A stretch of DNA of 64,000 bases from Paracamarosporium sp. OC-R06-R3 (Eukaryota; Ascomycota; Dothideomycetes; Pleosporales; Didymosphaeriaceae): positions 62,001-126,000 of the forward strand of contig JACVRA010000127.1 of the NCBI GenBank assembly GCA_019828545.1, read 5' to 3'. The position numbers were made by a program, and so were the translations under genes. Below the pieces are notes generated by a model. That model was not told where the DNA came from, searched no databases, and saw only the letters and a list, made by a program, of their open reading frames with translations. Every line of letters begins with the position of its first letter. The stretch's first letter is position 1. Below, one piece after another: positions 1-11,568 of the stretch.

Positions 1-1719
1 AGAGTATACTCAGCACGGCTATACCGAAAATTACGAGCCAGTTCCACTCGCTGCCCGATGTAGGATGGTACAGTGGAGCGTACCAGTTAGCTGCGTGAGT
101 CGGGATACTTGAGGTTTTATCCAAAGTCGCTAACAAGTTGCAGTGCGGCCCTCCAGCCTCTTAGCGGCAAGATTTACACTCATATGAAGCTCAAGCACGT
201 CTTTTTGTTTCATCTTTTCCTTTTCGAGCTCGGCTCTCTCGTCTGCGCGGTGGCCACGAGCTCGTCGATGCTCATCGGCGGACGTGTGCTGGCAGGATTG
301 GGAGCATCTGGACTGATGAATGGCGGGCTAAACATCATCACCAACTGTGTACCTCTGGCGAAGCGTCCGTTGTATACCGGAATCATGATTGGAATCGGGC
401 AAATTGGTCTAGTCTCGGGTCCGCTGATTGGGGGCGCTCTGACAGAGCATGTAACCTGGCGATGGTGTAAGTTTTCCTCGCCTACGTTAAGCTCATGCTC
501 ATGGATGTAGGCTTCTACATAAACCTCCCTATAGGAGCTGTTACCGCCGCCATGCTCATCTTTATTCACATCCCAGAGCCTAACCCAAAGGCACCTTATT
601 CGGTTGATCTCCTACGCGACCTCGTTCTCCACAAGCTTGATCTCCCTGGATTCGCGCTGTTTGCGCCAGCATGCATAATGCTGCTCCTCGCTCTGCAGTT
701 TGGCGGCGATGGATCACACGCTTGGGACAGCGCGTCCGTGATTGGTCTTTTTGTAGGTGCAGGCGTGGTAGCCATAATGTTCATCGCATGGGAAGCCAGA
801 GTTGGCGAAAAGGCCATGATCCCGGGAGTGTTGTTCCAAAGCAGGATCATGTTGGCGTGCATCGGGCAGACCGTCGGACTAGGTGTCTGTGTGTTTGTGG
901 GGGCCTTTTGGTTGCCGACGTATTTCCAAAGCGTGAGGGGCGCAGGACCGACGGAGAGTGGAGTCGATGGGCTGCCACAGATTTTGACCCAGCTGCTTTT
1001 CGCAATCGGGTCTGGCGCCGCTGGTATGCTTCCATTATCCTGTAAGCGATGAGGATAAAGCTGACAGAATGCAGTATCGAAATTGGGTTACTATCTCCCA
1101 TGGGCAGTCTTTAGCGGCGCGTGCCTAGCAATTGGCAGCGGTCTGTTGTCGACACTGGACCAGTATACGAGCACAGCCAAGTGGATTGGGTACTTGATAA
1201 TCGTTGGCGCAGGCCGTGGCTCAGGCATACAAATGGTAAGCGGCCATCCCGCTTCTTTTGCTCGTTTTTCTGACGTTGATCCAGTCTCTTGTGGCGACCC
1301 AATCCGCTCTTCCCATGCGACTCATCCCCGTATCACTGGCGTTCCTCATCTTCCTCCAGAACCTATCCGCAGCCATATTCCTCGTCGTCGCCAACACAAT
1401 CTTCACGCAATCTCTCATCAAGAAACTCGCCGAGTATGCACCATCCATCCCTCCAGAGGCGGCCCTAAAAGCTGGATCTAGCGCCGAAGCGGTGAGAAAT
1501 CTCGTGGCGCCGGGGGAGATGGCGGGTGTGTTGGATGCATACAGCGAGAGCTTGAGTAATATTTGGTACTTATTAGTCGCATTTTCGTCCTTTGCGTTTG
1601 TATGTTCGTTTGGAATGGGGTGGGTGGATGTGAGAAAGAAGAAAGGAGAAAAGAATGAAGAGAAAAAGAGCGAAGCAAGCGAAGAGGGGGCGGTGAGGGA
1701 GGAAAAGGAAGAAGTATAA
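1..1719 (+). CDS. MFS multidrug-type transporter, 5' end outside window
   Basis: C-terminal majority of a major facilitator protein, probably a 14-TM drug/H+ antiporter of the plasma membrane. The window opens inside an exon reading STAIPKIT, then [10 protein letters not shown], both typical of the first helices of this family. Inferred introns: 95-143, 467-510, 1024-1074 and 1236-1284; exon joins restore the family motif WRWCFYINLP (after the second intron) and KLGYYLPW. The [12 protein letters not shown] stretch is the motif-A/C-like region and GPLIGG follows. The protein ends in a charged Lys/Glu-rich cytoplasmic tail (EEKEEV, stop at 1717-1719). The alternative donor at 1042 would make a 33-bp intron and is less likely than 1024. 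Substrate cannot be read from the sequence. The downstream neighbour is a helicase fragment, so no pathway context is visible. Confidence 0.85.
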
Positions 1720-2222
1720 GCTGAGTAGACGGTTGCACGCTTACTGTCAGCGATGCCCTGCCACTGGTACTAATTCTTTCGCTCTTCTTCCGTTGCATGC
1801 ATAGGCAACTGGGACATTCATTACCTAGAGACGGATAGACTGTATAAATTTGTAATGATAAGTTATCAGCTCGATCATCATTGTCTACGTTGGTTGGTTT
1901 GGTCATGATGTCCGGGTTTCCGAGTCTCATGAAGCATGAATAGCCACAATTTTTAATCGGAGCGCAAGGATTTGTTTGAATGGAAGGTATCGTGAAGATG
2001 AAAGATGGTTCGATACGACACGGTCAATTTCTTCCAGTATTACCATGAGGTCAAGCATACAATCCATACCAATACCCGTCATTGTCATCCAGACTTCTAC
2101 TACGCTGGGGCTCGGTGAATGAACAAGCACAAAAGTACCCATGTGACTAATTTTGGTAACTGTTACGATTTCGCTTAGAGTAGGGATCTTAGCCTCTATA
2201 AAGCCATTAGTAGTGTTGCGTA
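1720..2222. other. intergenic, no gene seen
   Basis: 3' flank of the MFS gene and of the opposing SNF2 fragment. A short minus-strand open frame (1927-2226) has no recognisable motif and overlaps the end of the helicase fragment. I see nothing supportable here. Confidence 0.5.
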
Positions 2223-3330
2223 TCAACGATATACCTCCAAGGAAAATACCTTCAAAGCTCCAAGACTATCATCGGCCTGTCCGCCATCGTGTCCTGAGAG
2301 GAGTGCACCGGCGAGGTTCTTCTTGAATTCTTGCGTCTCCATAACTCTTTCTTCAAAAGATTCGCGGATGTAAAAGTGGATGCTCGTGACTTTACGCGTC
2401 TGCCCAATCCTATGGATGCGGGCCAGAGCTTGTTCTTCGATTGTTGGGTTCCTGATGATTTTTTGCTTAGTAAATATGGCGTTAAATACAGACTGGGGTT
2501 CACATGACGTACCAATGTGGCTCCATGATATAGGTGCGAGAAGCTTCAGTGAGAGTGAGCCTACATATCGCTTCTTTTAGCCGTGTAGATTATAAAATGG
2601 CAGCAATTACTTACCCTACAGCACCGCATTGTAACGTGAGTAGTATAACACGAACATCCGGATTGGACTTGAACTCATTCAACACCGGCTGTCGCTGGGC
2701 TTGCGGTACTTTGCCGTCGAAGCGAACGCAGCGTATGCCTGCTTGATTCAGGCCCGCTTCGATAAGGTCAAGCGTTAATCTCCACGTATAGAAGACGATA
2801 CTTTGTTTGTAAGATATGGGCAGACTGTAAGGAGAGAATGCACACCTCTTCACATCACGAGGAAGTCCTTTCAAGTCCGATATCAGTACATTCACTTTTG
2901 GCGGAAAGCCAGGACTTTGAAAGGCTTTTGATGTCTCCAATACATCTCCAAATACCTCCTCGAATGCGCTGCTACTAATGGAAACAGGAGCAACTACACA
3001 AAGGGGCGTATGCCCACACGCCATATGCTGGTTGTGGAGCCGGAGGTTGTAAGAACACTCGGCGCAAGCATAATTCAAGTTTCGACCGTCGTCTGAGGCC
3101 TGCGTTGGATGAATCACTGGATAGTCTGACAGGATCCAAGCAGCGCACGATCTCCCCGTCGACAGGAGATCCTGCGACGTTGATCTTCTGAAAACGAATC
3201 AATGATGAACAACCCATACTAGGTTACCGCAGAGCTCGAGAATATCTCCCAAGCTGTCCTCGTGACGTTTTGTCGTGGGAAAGTACAATGATGCTTTAAC
3301 GCTCTCCATCGCCTGCACTACAGTGGATTG
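2223..3330 (-). pseudogene. orphan C-terminal half of a SNF2/RAD5-type helicase
   Basis: Three exons read as the helicase C-terminal lobe: an exon ending at 2615 with a Cys/His-rich segment (CAEC, CGHTPLC) then SIVFYTWRLTLDLIEAGL and RFDGKVPQAQR; a short exon 2513-2560 (EASRTYIMEPHW); and 2223-2451 (NPTIEEQALARIHRIGQTRKV, motif VI). Inferred introns 2561-2614 and 2452-2512 keep frame exactly, so splicing is intact in this part. The upstream part (to about 3330) can be read in a compatible frame but I could not find a frame-consistent join to a start codon. The N-terminal ATPase lobe (Walker A, DEAH box) is absent: the next upstream feature is an unrelated gene. SNF2 enzymes need both lobes, so this is most likely a truncated, non-functional remnant; a short expressed protein is the alternative. 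Confidence 0.65.
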
Positions 3331-3702
3331 TATCCACTATCGCATAATTTGCACTTAAACTGTAGGCTCCCGATTCTCTGCAGAACCGCCATGAAAACAA
3401 AACTATGAATTGCATATAGCATATTTCATGCAGAAAACACTTGTATACTTCTCACTTATCTTTCACATGCGTGTGCAAAATGGTACTTGAGAGAACTTGC
3501 TCGAGATTCTTTGTGTATACCCCAGATATCTATATCACCACCAAATAAACCGCCTAAATGAATACAATACCAAAAATCCTCAACATCTCAAATACTTTAA
3601 ACCCCCAGTGTTATAAGTCAATGTTCGAGCCTGAAGCGCGCGTAAGCCACCGGGAAGAGTTGCGAGTGTCAGAGATACTACTCACTCATCCAGAAAGCGA
3701 CT
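3331..3702. other. intergenic, AT-leaning, no gene seen
   Basis: Between the helicase remnant and the 3' end of the small secreted protein gene. No coding signal or repeat recognised. Confidence 0.4.
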
Positions 3703-3915
3703 TTACTCGGCTTCCACCTCGATAGTCTCAACCGCAGGCTGAGCGTTACGGGCGTTGATGAAGGCGCGAACCTGGTTCGTGAGGCCAATGGAGCGTTTGC
3801 AGCCACCGGCAAAGCCCAGGCGGGTGCAATCGTCTGACGGGGCACTTCCGAAGATACCGAAAGCGGAGACAGAGGCGGCAAGAGAGAAAGCAGCGACGAC
3901 GATGGTGAACTTCAT
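3703..3915 (-). CDS. small secreted protein, 70 aa
   Basis: A 70-residue open frame with a clear N-terminal signal peptide (MKFTIVVAAFSLAASVSA, cleavage expected after SVSA). The mature part is about 52 residues with two cysteines (in DDCTRL and GGCKRS), enough for one disulfide, and an acidic C-terminus (ETIEVEAE). No intron is needed. I do not recognise a family. Size, secretion signal and paired cysteines put it in the broad class of small secreted fungal proteins, some of which are effectors; that role is not shown by the sequence. It sits alone, with an AT-rich flank on one side and a helicase remnant on the other. The same segment is open in other frames, but only this one has a signal peptide. 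Confidence 0.65.
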   Translation of the reverse strand: MKFTIVVAAFSLAASVSAFGIFGSAPSDDCTRLGFAGGCKRSIGLTNQVRAFINARNAQPAVETIEVEAE

Positions 3916-5188
3916 TTTGTCTGGTGGTGGACTGTTTAGGGTTGGAAAGATTGTGTTGGCTGGTTGAGGATGTGGAAATCGTTCGTAAGGATGTATGAAG
4001 GAATGTGTGAGTGAATGGATGCTGAAAGAAATACACGTATAATGCTGGGAGGTTATATACAGATTCTTTCACTGGCTGTGCATCTGTGAGCACGGCATGC
4101 TATACCGGAAATGATTAGAACTTCGGTCATCGCGAACGTTGAAGAAAGATCGTAAGAGAAGGACGGGAATTGAGAAGTCCACTTGCGGCCGTACTGGCAG
4201 TTGTCCGAGAAGAGTCGCATGCTACTCAGGGAATAGATGCGCTGCAATCTAAACGTAACAGAACTAACGTCTGCAGGTGGCTCCAGCAGTCGTAGTGCGC
4301 AGGCTACGACTGGCCCAGATGTCTGGCCTGGCGACAGAAACACCTTGCATAGCAGCACTACCAAGGGGGCCAAACCAACACCGCCTACTCTGAAGCTGCG
4401 TAGAGCGATAGGCCTGACCCCACGAACTGGATAATAAATTGAGATGGGTGTCTAAAAATAGTACACCCCACCAGGTAGCGCATTTCCACAATCCGATGGA
4501 TCCCGAGGTCCTATTCCGGTCTCATGATCTGCTAACTTGGGATCTGGCTAGGTGGTGCACTCCGCTCACGTCCATAGTAGTCGCCATACAATAACGGAAT
4601 TTTGGTAAGTTGAAGCTTCAAGGTTGAGTACTCCAATACCAAGTTTCTTAATTATCTGACTAGATATAACAGCAGCCAACGCGGCTTGGTTAATTGGCAT
4701 GAGGACAAAGTTCTTAATTTCGATGTTGAGCAGAGAATAAATTAATGCTGCTGCATCAATTTTTAGGAAAGCGATTACCTTACAGTGGGTGAACTGTAAA
4801 ACGGGACGCCTAGGCAAGGCGCTTGGACCCCGCCCAATACTCCCAGTACATAAACCTACCCAACGTAAAAACAGCCCTCTAGTAACACGCTTAACATTTG
4901 TTATATATAAACAGCAATCTTATAAAACTTCTGCAACTTGGAGCACCTATACGTTGAGGTAATGTGCAGCTTGTATGGGAATTTGTATGGTGGGTGCATT
5001 TGTTGGGGCGATTACGGGGTACCTCTTACGGCCGCATACAAGCTCAGCCTCGTTGGGGTTCCTAAACTTACCACAAGTGCAAGAGCTTGTAAAAACACTT
5101 CATATAGTATGCCCGAGATTAATACGAGTGATGCTGGGCGGCCTAAATCTTGAAAACTTGTGGCTTTCAACGACATTTCTGCGTGATC
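3916..5188. other. gene-poor AT-rich spacer
   Basis: About 1.3 kb with several short open frames but none with a signal peptide, domain motif or plausible intron pattern. The stretch around 4570-4930 is AT-rich. Sequence drift of this kind is common around old transposon insertions. Confidence 0.4.
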
Positions 5189-5431
5189 TTGTCCCACATG
5201 TTGGATCTTGGACAACCCGTCCAAATGAAGCACATACCTTCCATGGCCTTCAGAACTACGCGTCATCGGCCTTTAGGATATGGGCCGTCTAAACCGCCAG
5301 GCAAGAACTGGCCAAAAGCCTTCGAGAAGCGGTATCCAGAACTACAAGCAAGGAGGGAGATGGCTATAGACTGGAATCATCACAGGAAAAATACAGGTGA
5401 GAAGACAACACGCTGGTTTGAGGTAACCTAG
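5189..5431 (+). mobile_element. pogo/Fot1-like transposase DNA-binding-region scrap
   Basis: The frame reads PGKNWPKAFEKRYPELQARR and then DWNHHRKN...TRWFEV, which resembles the CENP-B/Tc5-type helix-turn-helix region of fungal pogo/Fot1 transposases (GKNW..F..RHPEL..R). The frame stops at 5429-5431 and no DDE catalytic core follows, so this is only a fragment. It lies 40 bp before a PHD-finger open frame; whether the two ever formed one gene is unclear. Recognition is from motif memory only. Confidence 0.45.
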
Positions 5432-5471
5432 AACCATTCGACAACTGGGTCGCCTGAGTTCTGGTGGGAGA

Positions 5472-6251
5472 TTGACAAATTACAGGAGTACTAGTAACCA
5501 CGGCAATACTACAACAAAGAGTTCCGATCTCGGCAGATTTACTCCATCTTCCAAAGACCAGCTCGACCCTAACGTAGTGCAATGGTCTGAGCCTATACAA
5601 TCCAAGAATAAGCGGTCACGATCGCCTCCTCCGTCACCTCCAAAGAAGGAAGCATTTATAGAAGGATCGTTTTCCGTCAACGGACAGCAATCGGAGCCCG
5701 AACTTTTGGGTTCCTCTGGAGTAGGCGTAGGCTATTTGGATATACTTTTGAACGAAGTGACCAGAGGTCTCGGCATGGACTCTGGGCTCTTCGAGAGAAT
5801 CAAAGCTACCTTCGCCAAAGACGCCAATGCTTTCTGGAGACTGGGAGAGATTGTTGATCATCTGAACGCCGACTCACTCAAAATTCTTACTCCTAAAGAC
5901 ATCATATCATACATTTGGTCAAACCATCCCGACATCGCTCAAGAATTGATTGAATATGTCCCTAACGAGCGCAAGCCCCAAGCAGTTGGGGGAAGCGCAA
6001 CCGATGATGAATCAAGTGATGGAGAAAGCGATGACGAAGAGGATGAAACATTGCCATATGATTCCCTTCTTAATTGTTTCTGCGAAAAAGAGAATTCGGG
6101 AGCAATGATTACGTGCGATAACTCTACGTGTGCGAGAAAATGGTTCCATCTCCATTGTGTAGATCTAGTTGTCACGCCATTTGAAATCGAAAAATGGTTC
6201 TGTTCTAAAGATTGTGAACGAGTCAGCGAGGTTAGCGTAGCCATAAAGTAA
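5472..6251 (+). CDS. PHD-finger protein, 259 aa
   Basis: Single-exon frame of 259 residues. The first 60 residues are polar and basic with a likely nuclear signal (KNKRSRSPPPSPPKK). Residues about 90-165 form an unidentified globular region (LDILLNEVTRGLGMDSG onward). An acidic linker (DDESSDGESDDEEDE) leads to a C-terminal PHD finger: C-x-C (CFCEKE), CDNSTC, HLHC, then FCSKDC, the Cys4-His-Cys3 pattern of about residues 200-248. PHD fingers bind histone H3 tails or unmodified lysines, so a chromatin role is likely. PHD domains also occur in some transposons, and the gene sits just downstream of a pogo-type transposase scrap, so a transposon-derived origin is possible. The start chosen is the first in-frame ATG; the frame is open a little upstream. 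Confidence 0.6.
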   Translation: MTNYRSTSNHGNTTTKSSDLGRFTPSSKDQLDPNVVQWSEPIQSKNKRSRSPPPSPPKKEAFIEGSFSVNGQQSEPELLGSSGVGVGYLDILLNEVTRGLGMDSGLFERIKATFAKDANAFWRLGEIVDHLNADSLKILTPKDIISYIWSNHPDIAQELIEYVPNERKPQAVGGSATDDESSDGESDDEEDETLPYDSLLNCFCEKENSGAMITCDNSTCARKWFHLHCVDLVVTPFEIEKWFCSKDCERVSEVSVAIK

Positions 6252-7045
6252 GTTGAATGCAATTTGGACACTTGTTCTGTAATAAATGTTGCTCCGCCGA
6301 TGTGAAAGGAACTCCAGGATTTGAGCATTCATTCTAGAACATGGTGGATTTTTTAATCTTTACCTTTCAACCTTTATCTAATCGCAGGTAATGTGATGCT
6401 ATTGAAGATTTGTCCTGTCTTGGCTGGCTTTTAGCGATTTTGTAGTCGTTCATTTTACCATGCGGTTCCACTTTCAACCTTGAACCATTCATAGCATCCT
6501 AGGATTCGTTGATTACATACTGCTGTGCTTGTACAAGCTAACATATGAACTTGAAGGTGTAGCAAAGTAATTTCAAGGAAAGAGGCAAGTTAATATTTTC
6601 ATTACTATTAGTTAGTATTATAATACCGAAGCAAAAGTATAAAAAGGAATAAAAAAAAAGTCTCTTTTATTATAATTGTCCTGTGTGGTTCTGTAGGTCC
6701 GTATCTGGGTCCGGACTAGTGACATGTGTTACTTGTTAGATAGTTCAGTATTTTCCCACTAATAACGTGTACATGGTATTTTGCTGTTAAGATGGTGCTT
6801 CTAGGTGGTTCACGTGACTGGAATTGTAAATCTCGGGCGTCGACATCCTAACAGCACCATTAGGTAAACAGACGATAGCGGCAGCTAACTATTCTAAATA
6901 AGGATTGTAGTCTGCATCAACAGATGAGATGGAATTCTGTTAAGCTGATATCAATGCCTAGGGCCAACGCATTTGCCTTGAAGAGTAAGCGCGCCGGTCC
7001 TTTGGCCGAGCTACAACGTCAACATTGCCTGCAAATCAGTCTAAC
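6252..7045. other. AT-rich intergenic spacer
   Basis: No coding frame supported. Includes an AT-rich tract at about 6580-6680 with a run of nine A's. It serves as the 5' region of URB1 at its right end. Confidence 0.4.
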
Positions 7046-7126
7046 ATGGGAGAGAGTAAACACTTGGAGGCCCGCATTGCCGTGCCCAGATCAGGGTATT
7101 CCCATAAAAGAGTTCGGCGATGGGTA
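7046..7126 (+). repeat. dispersed repeat copy A (about 81 bp)
   Basis: This segment (begins ATGGGAGAGAG, contains AGATCAGGGT, ends GATGGGTA) recurs in opposite orientation at 23135-23215, with roughly 85% identity by eye. It lies in the upstream region of URB1. Identity of the element is unknown; a short non-autonomous transposon or old duplication would fit. Confidence 0.7.
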
Positions 7127-7237
7127 GGCCGTGCGTTCTGCGCTTGCAGGGATACCCCAGGTAATGGAAAATCGCTGGACGAACTTTTTGGCTTTGCTGC
7201 ACTCGACCAGCTTGTCGCGACGGCCACGACGCAAACC

Positions 7238-10200
7238 ATGGGCAAAAGAACGGTATACGAGGCCAATCCAAAGGCCGCCCACACGGGTCACCATGCGAAG
7301 CGACAGCGCACCGACGACCCGCGCGACCGAGAGCTGCAGACGGAAGAGACGGTCGAGGACGTGATTTCGGCGCAACAGCTGCAGAGAGCGCTCGTTTTCG
7401 ACCAAGGCAACGTCGCGTCGTTGCGGCAGGGTAGGTTGGACAAAATGTGGTAAAACTCATGGCTAACTTCTCAGGTCTCCAATCCTTTAAAAAGTTTCTC
7501 GATTCGATCCTGTACTCGACCGATCCCGATAGCCTACCCCGCAAGCGCGCCATACTGAGGGAGTTTCTCGATACGCAAAAGGAAAAGGGAAAAGATGCAA
7601 AGGATACGGTTTTGCTGCCGCAACTCATGCAGGCGTGGGACTATGCCGCCGAGACCAACTTTGACATGCTCCTCGCGCAGGTTACGGCCCAGTTGGCGCT
7701 GCTCCTCAAGGTGTTTTCCACGCACCCCGACTTTGAACAATATGGATCGCTGCTCTGCAAGACATTGTTGCAGCCGTCTGTCGCCCGGCGATTTGTGCGA
7801 AACGTGTCTGCGCCGACGAGCAAGGAGAATGTCATCCTCCCAGCAGTGCGGCTGCTCATCGAAATGACAAAGTACAAGGAAGGCGCATTCGCCCGGACCG
7901 TGTATGCGCGGAAAGACTTTACCTTTGAGCCGAAGATTTTGGCGCGGAACATTGGTGCGTGGAAGAGCGTCGAGGGCCAGACTGCCGAAGAGATGCAGCG
8001 CAAGCCCAGCGTCAGGACGGTGTCGGTGCGCTATCTGCTTGCGCACCTGAAATACCAGGACGAGCGCACAAAGGCCGAAATCCTGGCCAACAAGGAGATT
8101 GTGAGGGCCATCTTTGACCATGTGACGGTCGATCCTCCCCACCTGATTGCAGAGATTCTCGATGCCTTTCGGAGCCACGTTTTCCTGGACAAGGCCATAC
8201 CCAGGGCAGTCAAGAGTCGTATTCTGAACGGGAGAGCGCTTACTCATATTGCTGGACTGTACAGGTATGAAGCACCCGAAGGCTCGATTGGGGAGAACCA
8301 AAGGGCACCAGATGCTCTCGCGCATGATTTCCTGCGCCTGGTATGCACCTCGCCCGCATATGGTGTGATGCTTCCAACGCAAGGCTTTTATCCTCAGACT
8401 AGCGACGACGACGACGGTGACGCACAAGTGGATGACCTGTTGGATGTTGATGGTGATTTCGGTCTCGACTATGCTTCCGGACCGCAGGCGCATGGCCCCG
8501 TTCGCAATGTTATTCTATCCGAGTTTTTGCAATCGCTTCGTCCTTATGCGCATACCCTGCACCAAGAGCTGGTGATTGACATTTTCAAAGCCTGTCCGGA
8601 ACTCATAGGCGATTACTTTTACAAGAAGAAGGATTTCAACTACGAGCCCAAACTCACGGCTACCTGGATAGGTTTCTCTGCATTTCTGTATCAGACAATC
8701 GAGATGCCGGTACCGCAGTTTTTTGGCGCATGGCAAGGCTATCGCGCATCTCCGCCACCAATCTACGCTTTGCTCCAAAGCGTGCTCCCTCAACCTGTTA
8801 CTCAGCAGGTGCTCGTAAAGTGTTTGAATAGCAACTCCGACCTCACACAGCTCTTTGCCGTGCGAGTGCTCATAGTCGCGTTCCACAAACTGCAAAAAGT
8901 GCTAAAGGAGCTGGACAATGCGCGCCTTTCCAGGCCGAGCAAGTCGTGGTCGAGCACGGCAGCAAGGATCGTGAGCGAATTCAGTCAGCGGTGCCCTCCT
9001 ATGAAGACAATCATTACAGCTTTCAGGCAACCAGCCTTTTCAAAAGGGTTAAAGCGTGAAGCAATCACTAGGCTTCTGAGGCTCTACTACGAGGTGATGC
9101 CCCAGATAGCGCTCGAAGAAAAGTTTGACGTCTCGGTACCACTTTGCAATGCATTGATACGGGCGGAGAAGTCGCAAGAGTCGGCAGAAGAAAAAGCATT
9201 TTGTGTCATGGAGCTCGAGCATTGGATACAAATGGCGAGGCATTCGCCTGCGATGCGGTGGTGGCAAAAGAATAGTATGTTTTTTCCATCACCAAGAAAC
9301 TTTTACTGACTGCTATAGAAACCCTCTCGCAATCGCCATTTGTAACGTTGATCAAGCTCATTGCTTCCTCGCCAGAAAGCGAGCTCTACGCCGGTGTCAA
9401 GAATATCCTCGTCGGTATTGTTCGTGACCAGGAAATGTTCCAGATCCAGACTTGTCCGGATGCGCTCGACGCGCTCGTTGCGAGTTTGAGTGCGTCGTGC
9501 GGTCAATCTGCGCCGGTGCTCGACTTTTTGGATGATTGCTGCGCGCGCTTCAGCAAAGGCCCGATCAAGTATTTTGACGATTTGGATGCTCTCCGCGCGA
9601 AGCTGCCAGATTCGGACTCGAACATCGGCCCCTTTAGCCCTCTGGTTTTAGCGCTGGTCGAGCAATGGCCTTTCAAGGGCGGAAAATCGGAAAAAGCCAA
9701 CCCAGCAGAACCACTAGCGCAATGGCTGTCAAAGTTTTTGTATTTGTTAAAACTCATCGGAGAGGACGAGCACATTTTGGAGTTGGTGCGCGACTCACTG
9801 GTCGATGCAGCTGACCAGGCGTACAAGGACGTGCTCAAAGACTCTTTCCTATGGAAAATGGGCAAAGAAAAGGTAAAGGAGGCATTGAAACTTGCGACTG
9901 GTGCGGACTTTAGTGGTTCTGAAAGATCATCCGCCTCGCCCGTGCCACCTGAGCAGCCTGTAGATTCTACCAAAACGTTACCCGCGGTGGATTTGGAGTT
10001 GCCGCCAGAGGAAGACGAGAAACACGCCGGGCTCAACCGATGGCGCAAAAAGGAGCTTGAAGAAAGCATCGAGGACGGAGACGTCGGCGAGCTCTTGCTA
10101 TGCCTATGCTCAAAACATGCCGAAATTCGCATACAAGCCGTCAACAACATCCGTCAGCTCGTAGCAGTACTCGACAAGGACAAAAACGACCACCAACAAC

Positions 10201-10814
10201 TCTGGGTGCTGCTCAACCAGACGTTGGAGACGGTAGGCACGCTGCCCGGTTCGAAGCCTCTCCCCTACGTAGGCGGCGTCTTTGCAGCCCAGTGCGTCCA
10301 AATCCTCGCGGAACCCATCCACTTCATGTACCCCAAGATTAGCAAGTTCCTCACCAGTCGCCCGTACTGGGAAGTCCGCAACATACCGCGCAAATTCGCG
10401 CATCTCATCGTCGGCAGCGAGCCCGACGAGGACGACGGATACCACAAGGAAGTCGGCTGGTTCCTCGACTACCTCATCGACTGTTTGCGCACGCCCGAAG
10501 ACATGGAAATCTTTCGCACGAACAACATGTTTGAGCGACTACTCAGTTTCTACGCTTCCAAGTCGTGCGCCATTGCGGAGAAGGAGAAGATTGTGAGGTT
10601 GCTGCTGAGGGCTGCAAGTGTGGGCGGGAGCACGACGCTGATTACGAGGTGTGGGCTTGTGAGCTGGATCAGGATGATGCTGGACAATAACGACTATCGG
10701 CATCGTGAGTTGAAGCAGTTGGCGTCTAGGATATACGATCTTTGTGATCGGGACAAGGTGGACAAGTGGAGCAACGGGACGGTTGGGGATATCGTGGCGT
10801 CGATTGTTGCTTGA
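7238..10814 (+). CDS. URB1: nucleolar pre-ribosomal-associated protein 1 (Urb1/Npa1)
   Basis: Three exons, 7238-7430, 7475-9274 and 9319-10814, give 1162 residues with frame preserved across introns of 44 and 44 bp (GTAGGT..TCAG; GTATGT..TATAG). The N-terminal domain (from LQSFKKFLDSILYS through YGVMLPTQGFYP) and the long helical repeat C-terminus match the Npa1/Urb1 family. The protein acts in the nucleolus in early 60S pre-ribosomal particles, scaffolding snoRNPs and helicase partners during 25S rRNA folding. The start is ATG at 7238, in good context after the dispersed repeat; a basic segment (AKRQR) near residue 25 fits nuclear import. An acidic loop (DDDDGDAQVDD) occurs near residue 350. 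Fungal orthologues of this length are typical; yeast Urb1 is longer. Confidence 0.85.
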
Positions 10815-11568
10815 GAGAAGATACAGCTAGTAAAGGTCGTAGCAACTATGAATAGCAAAACTTGACAAGTTTATGAGCAGTCTGATATTGATGAACCCAA
10901 GAATGCTCGCTGCAAAGTGGCTGGTGCTGTGGCGTCACCGGGCGCAGCTGCCTGGCCGAGGATATCCCGTTTCAGCAGCTGCGTTGTTGCATCAGCCCGG
11001 CCGTGGAAACCCACGAACGAACCGCCCGCCTCTGCATCAACTCAGCTCTACTCCAACCCAGCACGCCCGCCCTGCTCTCGACTTTTCCACTGCATATTAC
11101 TTGCCAGCCCCGCCAGCCCCGCCGCGTGCGATCTGCGCCTGCGACAGCTTCTCCGCTTCCTGCTACTGCCCGCAAGGGTGCTCCAGGTGCGCTACACATC
11201 CCACCACGCTCTCGCCTCTCCCCCAATGTCTCTTTCGACAACCGCCCTCGTCCGCGCATTGAACTCGTCTGCTGACGCCTTTCCAAGAGTAGCATTCCGC
11301 ATCGGCTTTTCTTCGCCGCACAACATCCACACAAAAACATCGCTCCACCGTTTATAATTACTTTGCCGCGTACACGTCATATTGTTTACCTATCCGCACA
11401 TTGAGCGCTTTGCGACACGGGCGCACCTCTGCGGCGGCCTCTTCGACGCTCCCCGCCCCACTGGCGAGTGGGCACACGACCACGTTTTGATCGCGAGCGA
11501 ATCCACTACAAGACAACCGAGACCGCGCCACAGAGGCCTCCCTCCGAGCACGCAGCACCGCGGCGAGG
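10815..11568. promoter_or_regulatory. GC-rich intergenic and pyrimidine-rich 5' leader
   Basis: Gap between URB1 and the 4E-T-like gene. The plus strand is C-rich with CT tracts (about 11030-11290), typical of fungal core promoters and long 5' leaders of constitutively expressed genes. Several overlapping open frames are by-products of the biased composition and lack motifs. Confidence 0.4.

Noticed and set aside
1042..1074. 33-bp intron in the first MFS gene
   Set aside because: An overlapping 51-bp intron (1024-1074) restores the family motif better.
7041..7628. 195-codon minus-strand frame over URB1 exon 1
   Set aside because: Shadow of URB1 in GC-rich sequence.
7534..8493. 319-codon minus-strand frame within URB1
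   Set aside because: Antisense shadow of a verified exon.
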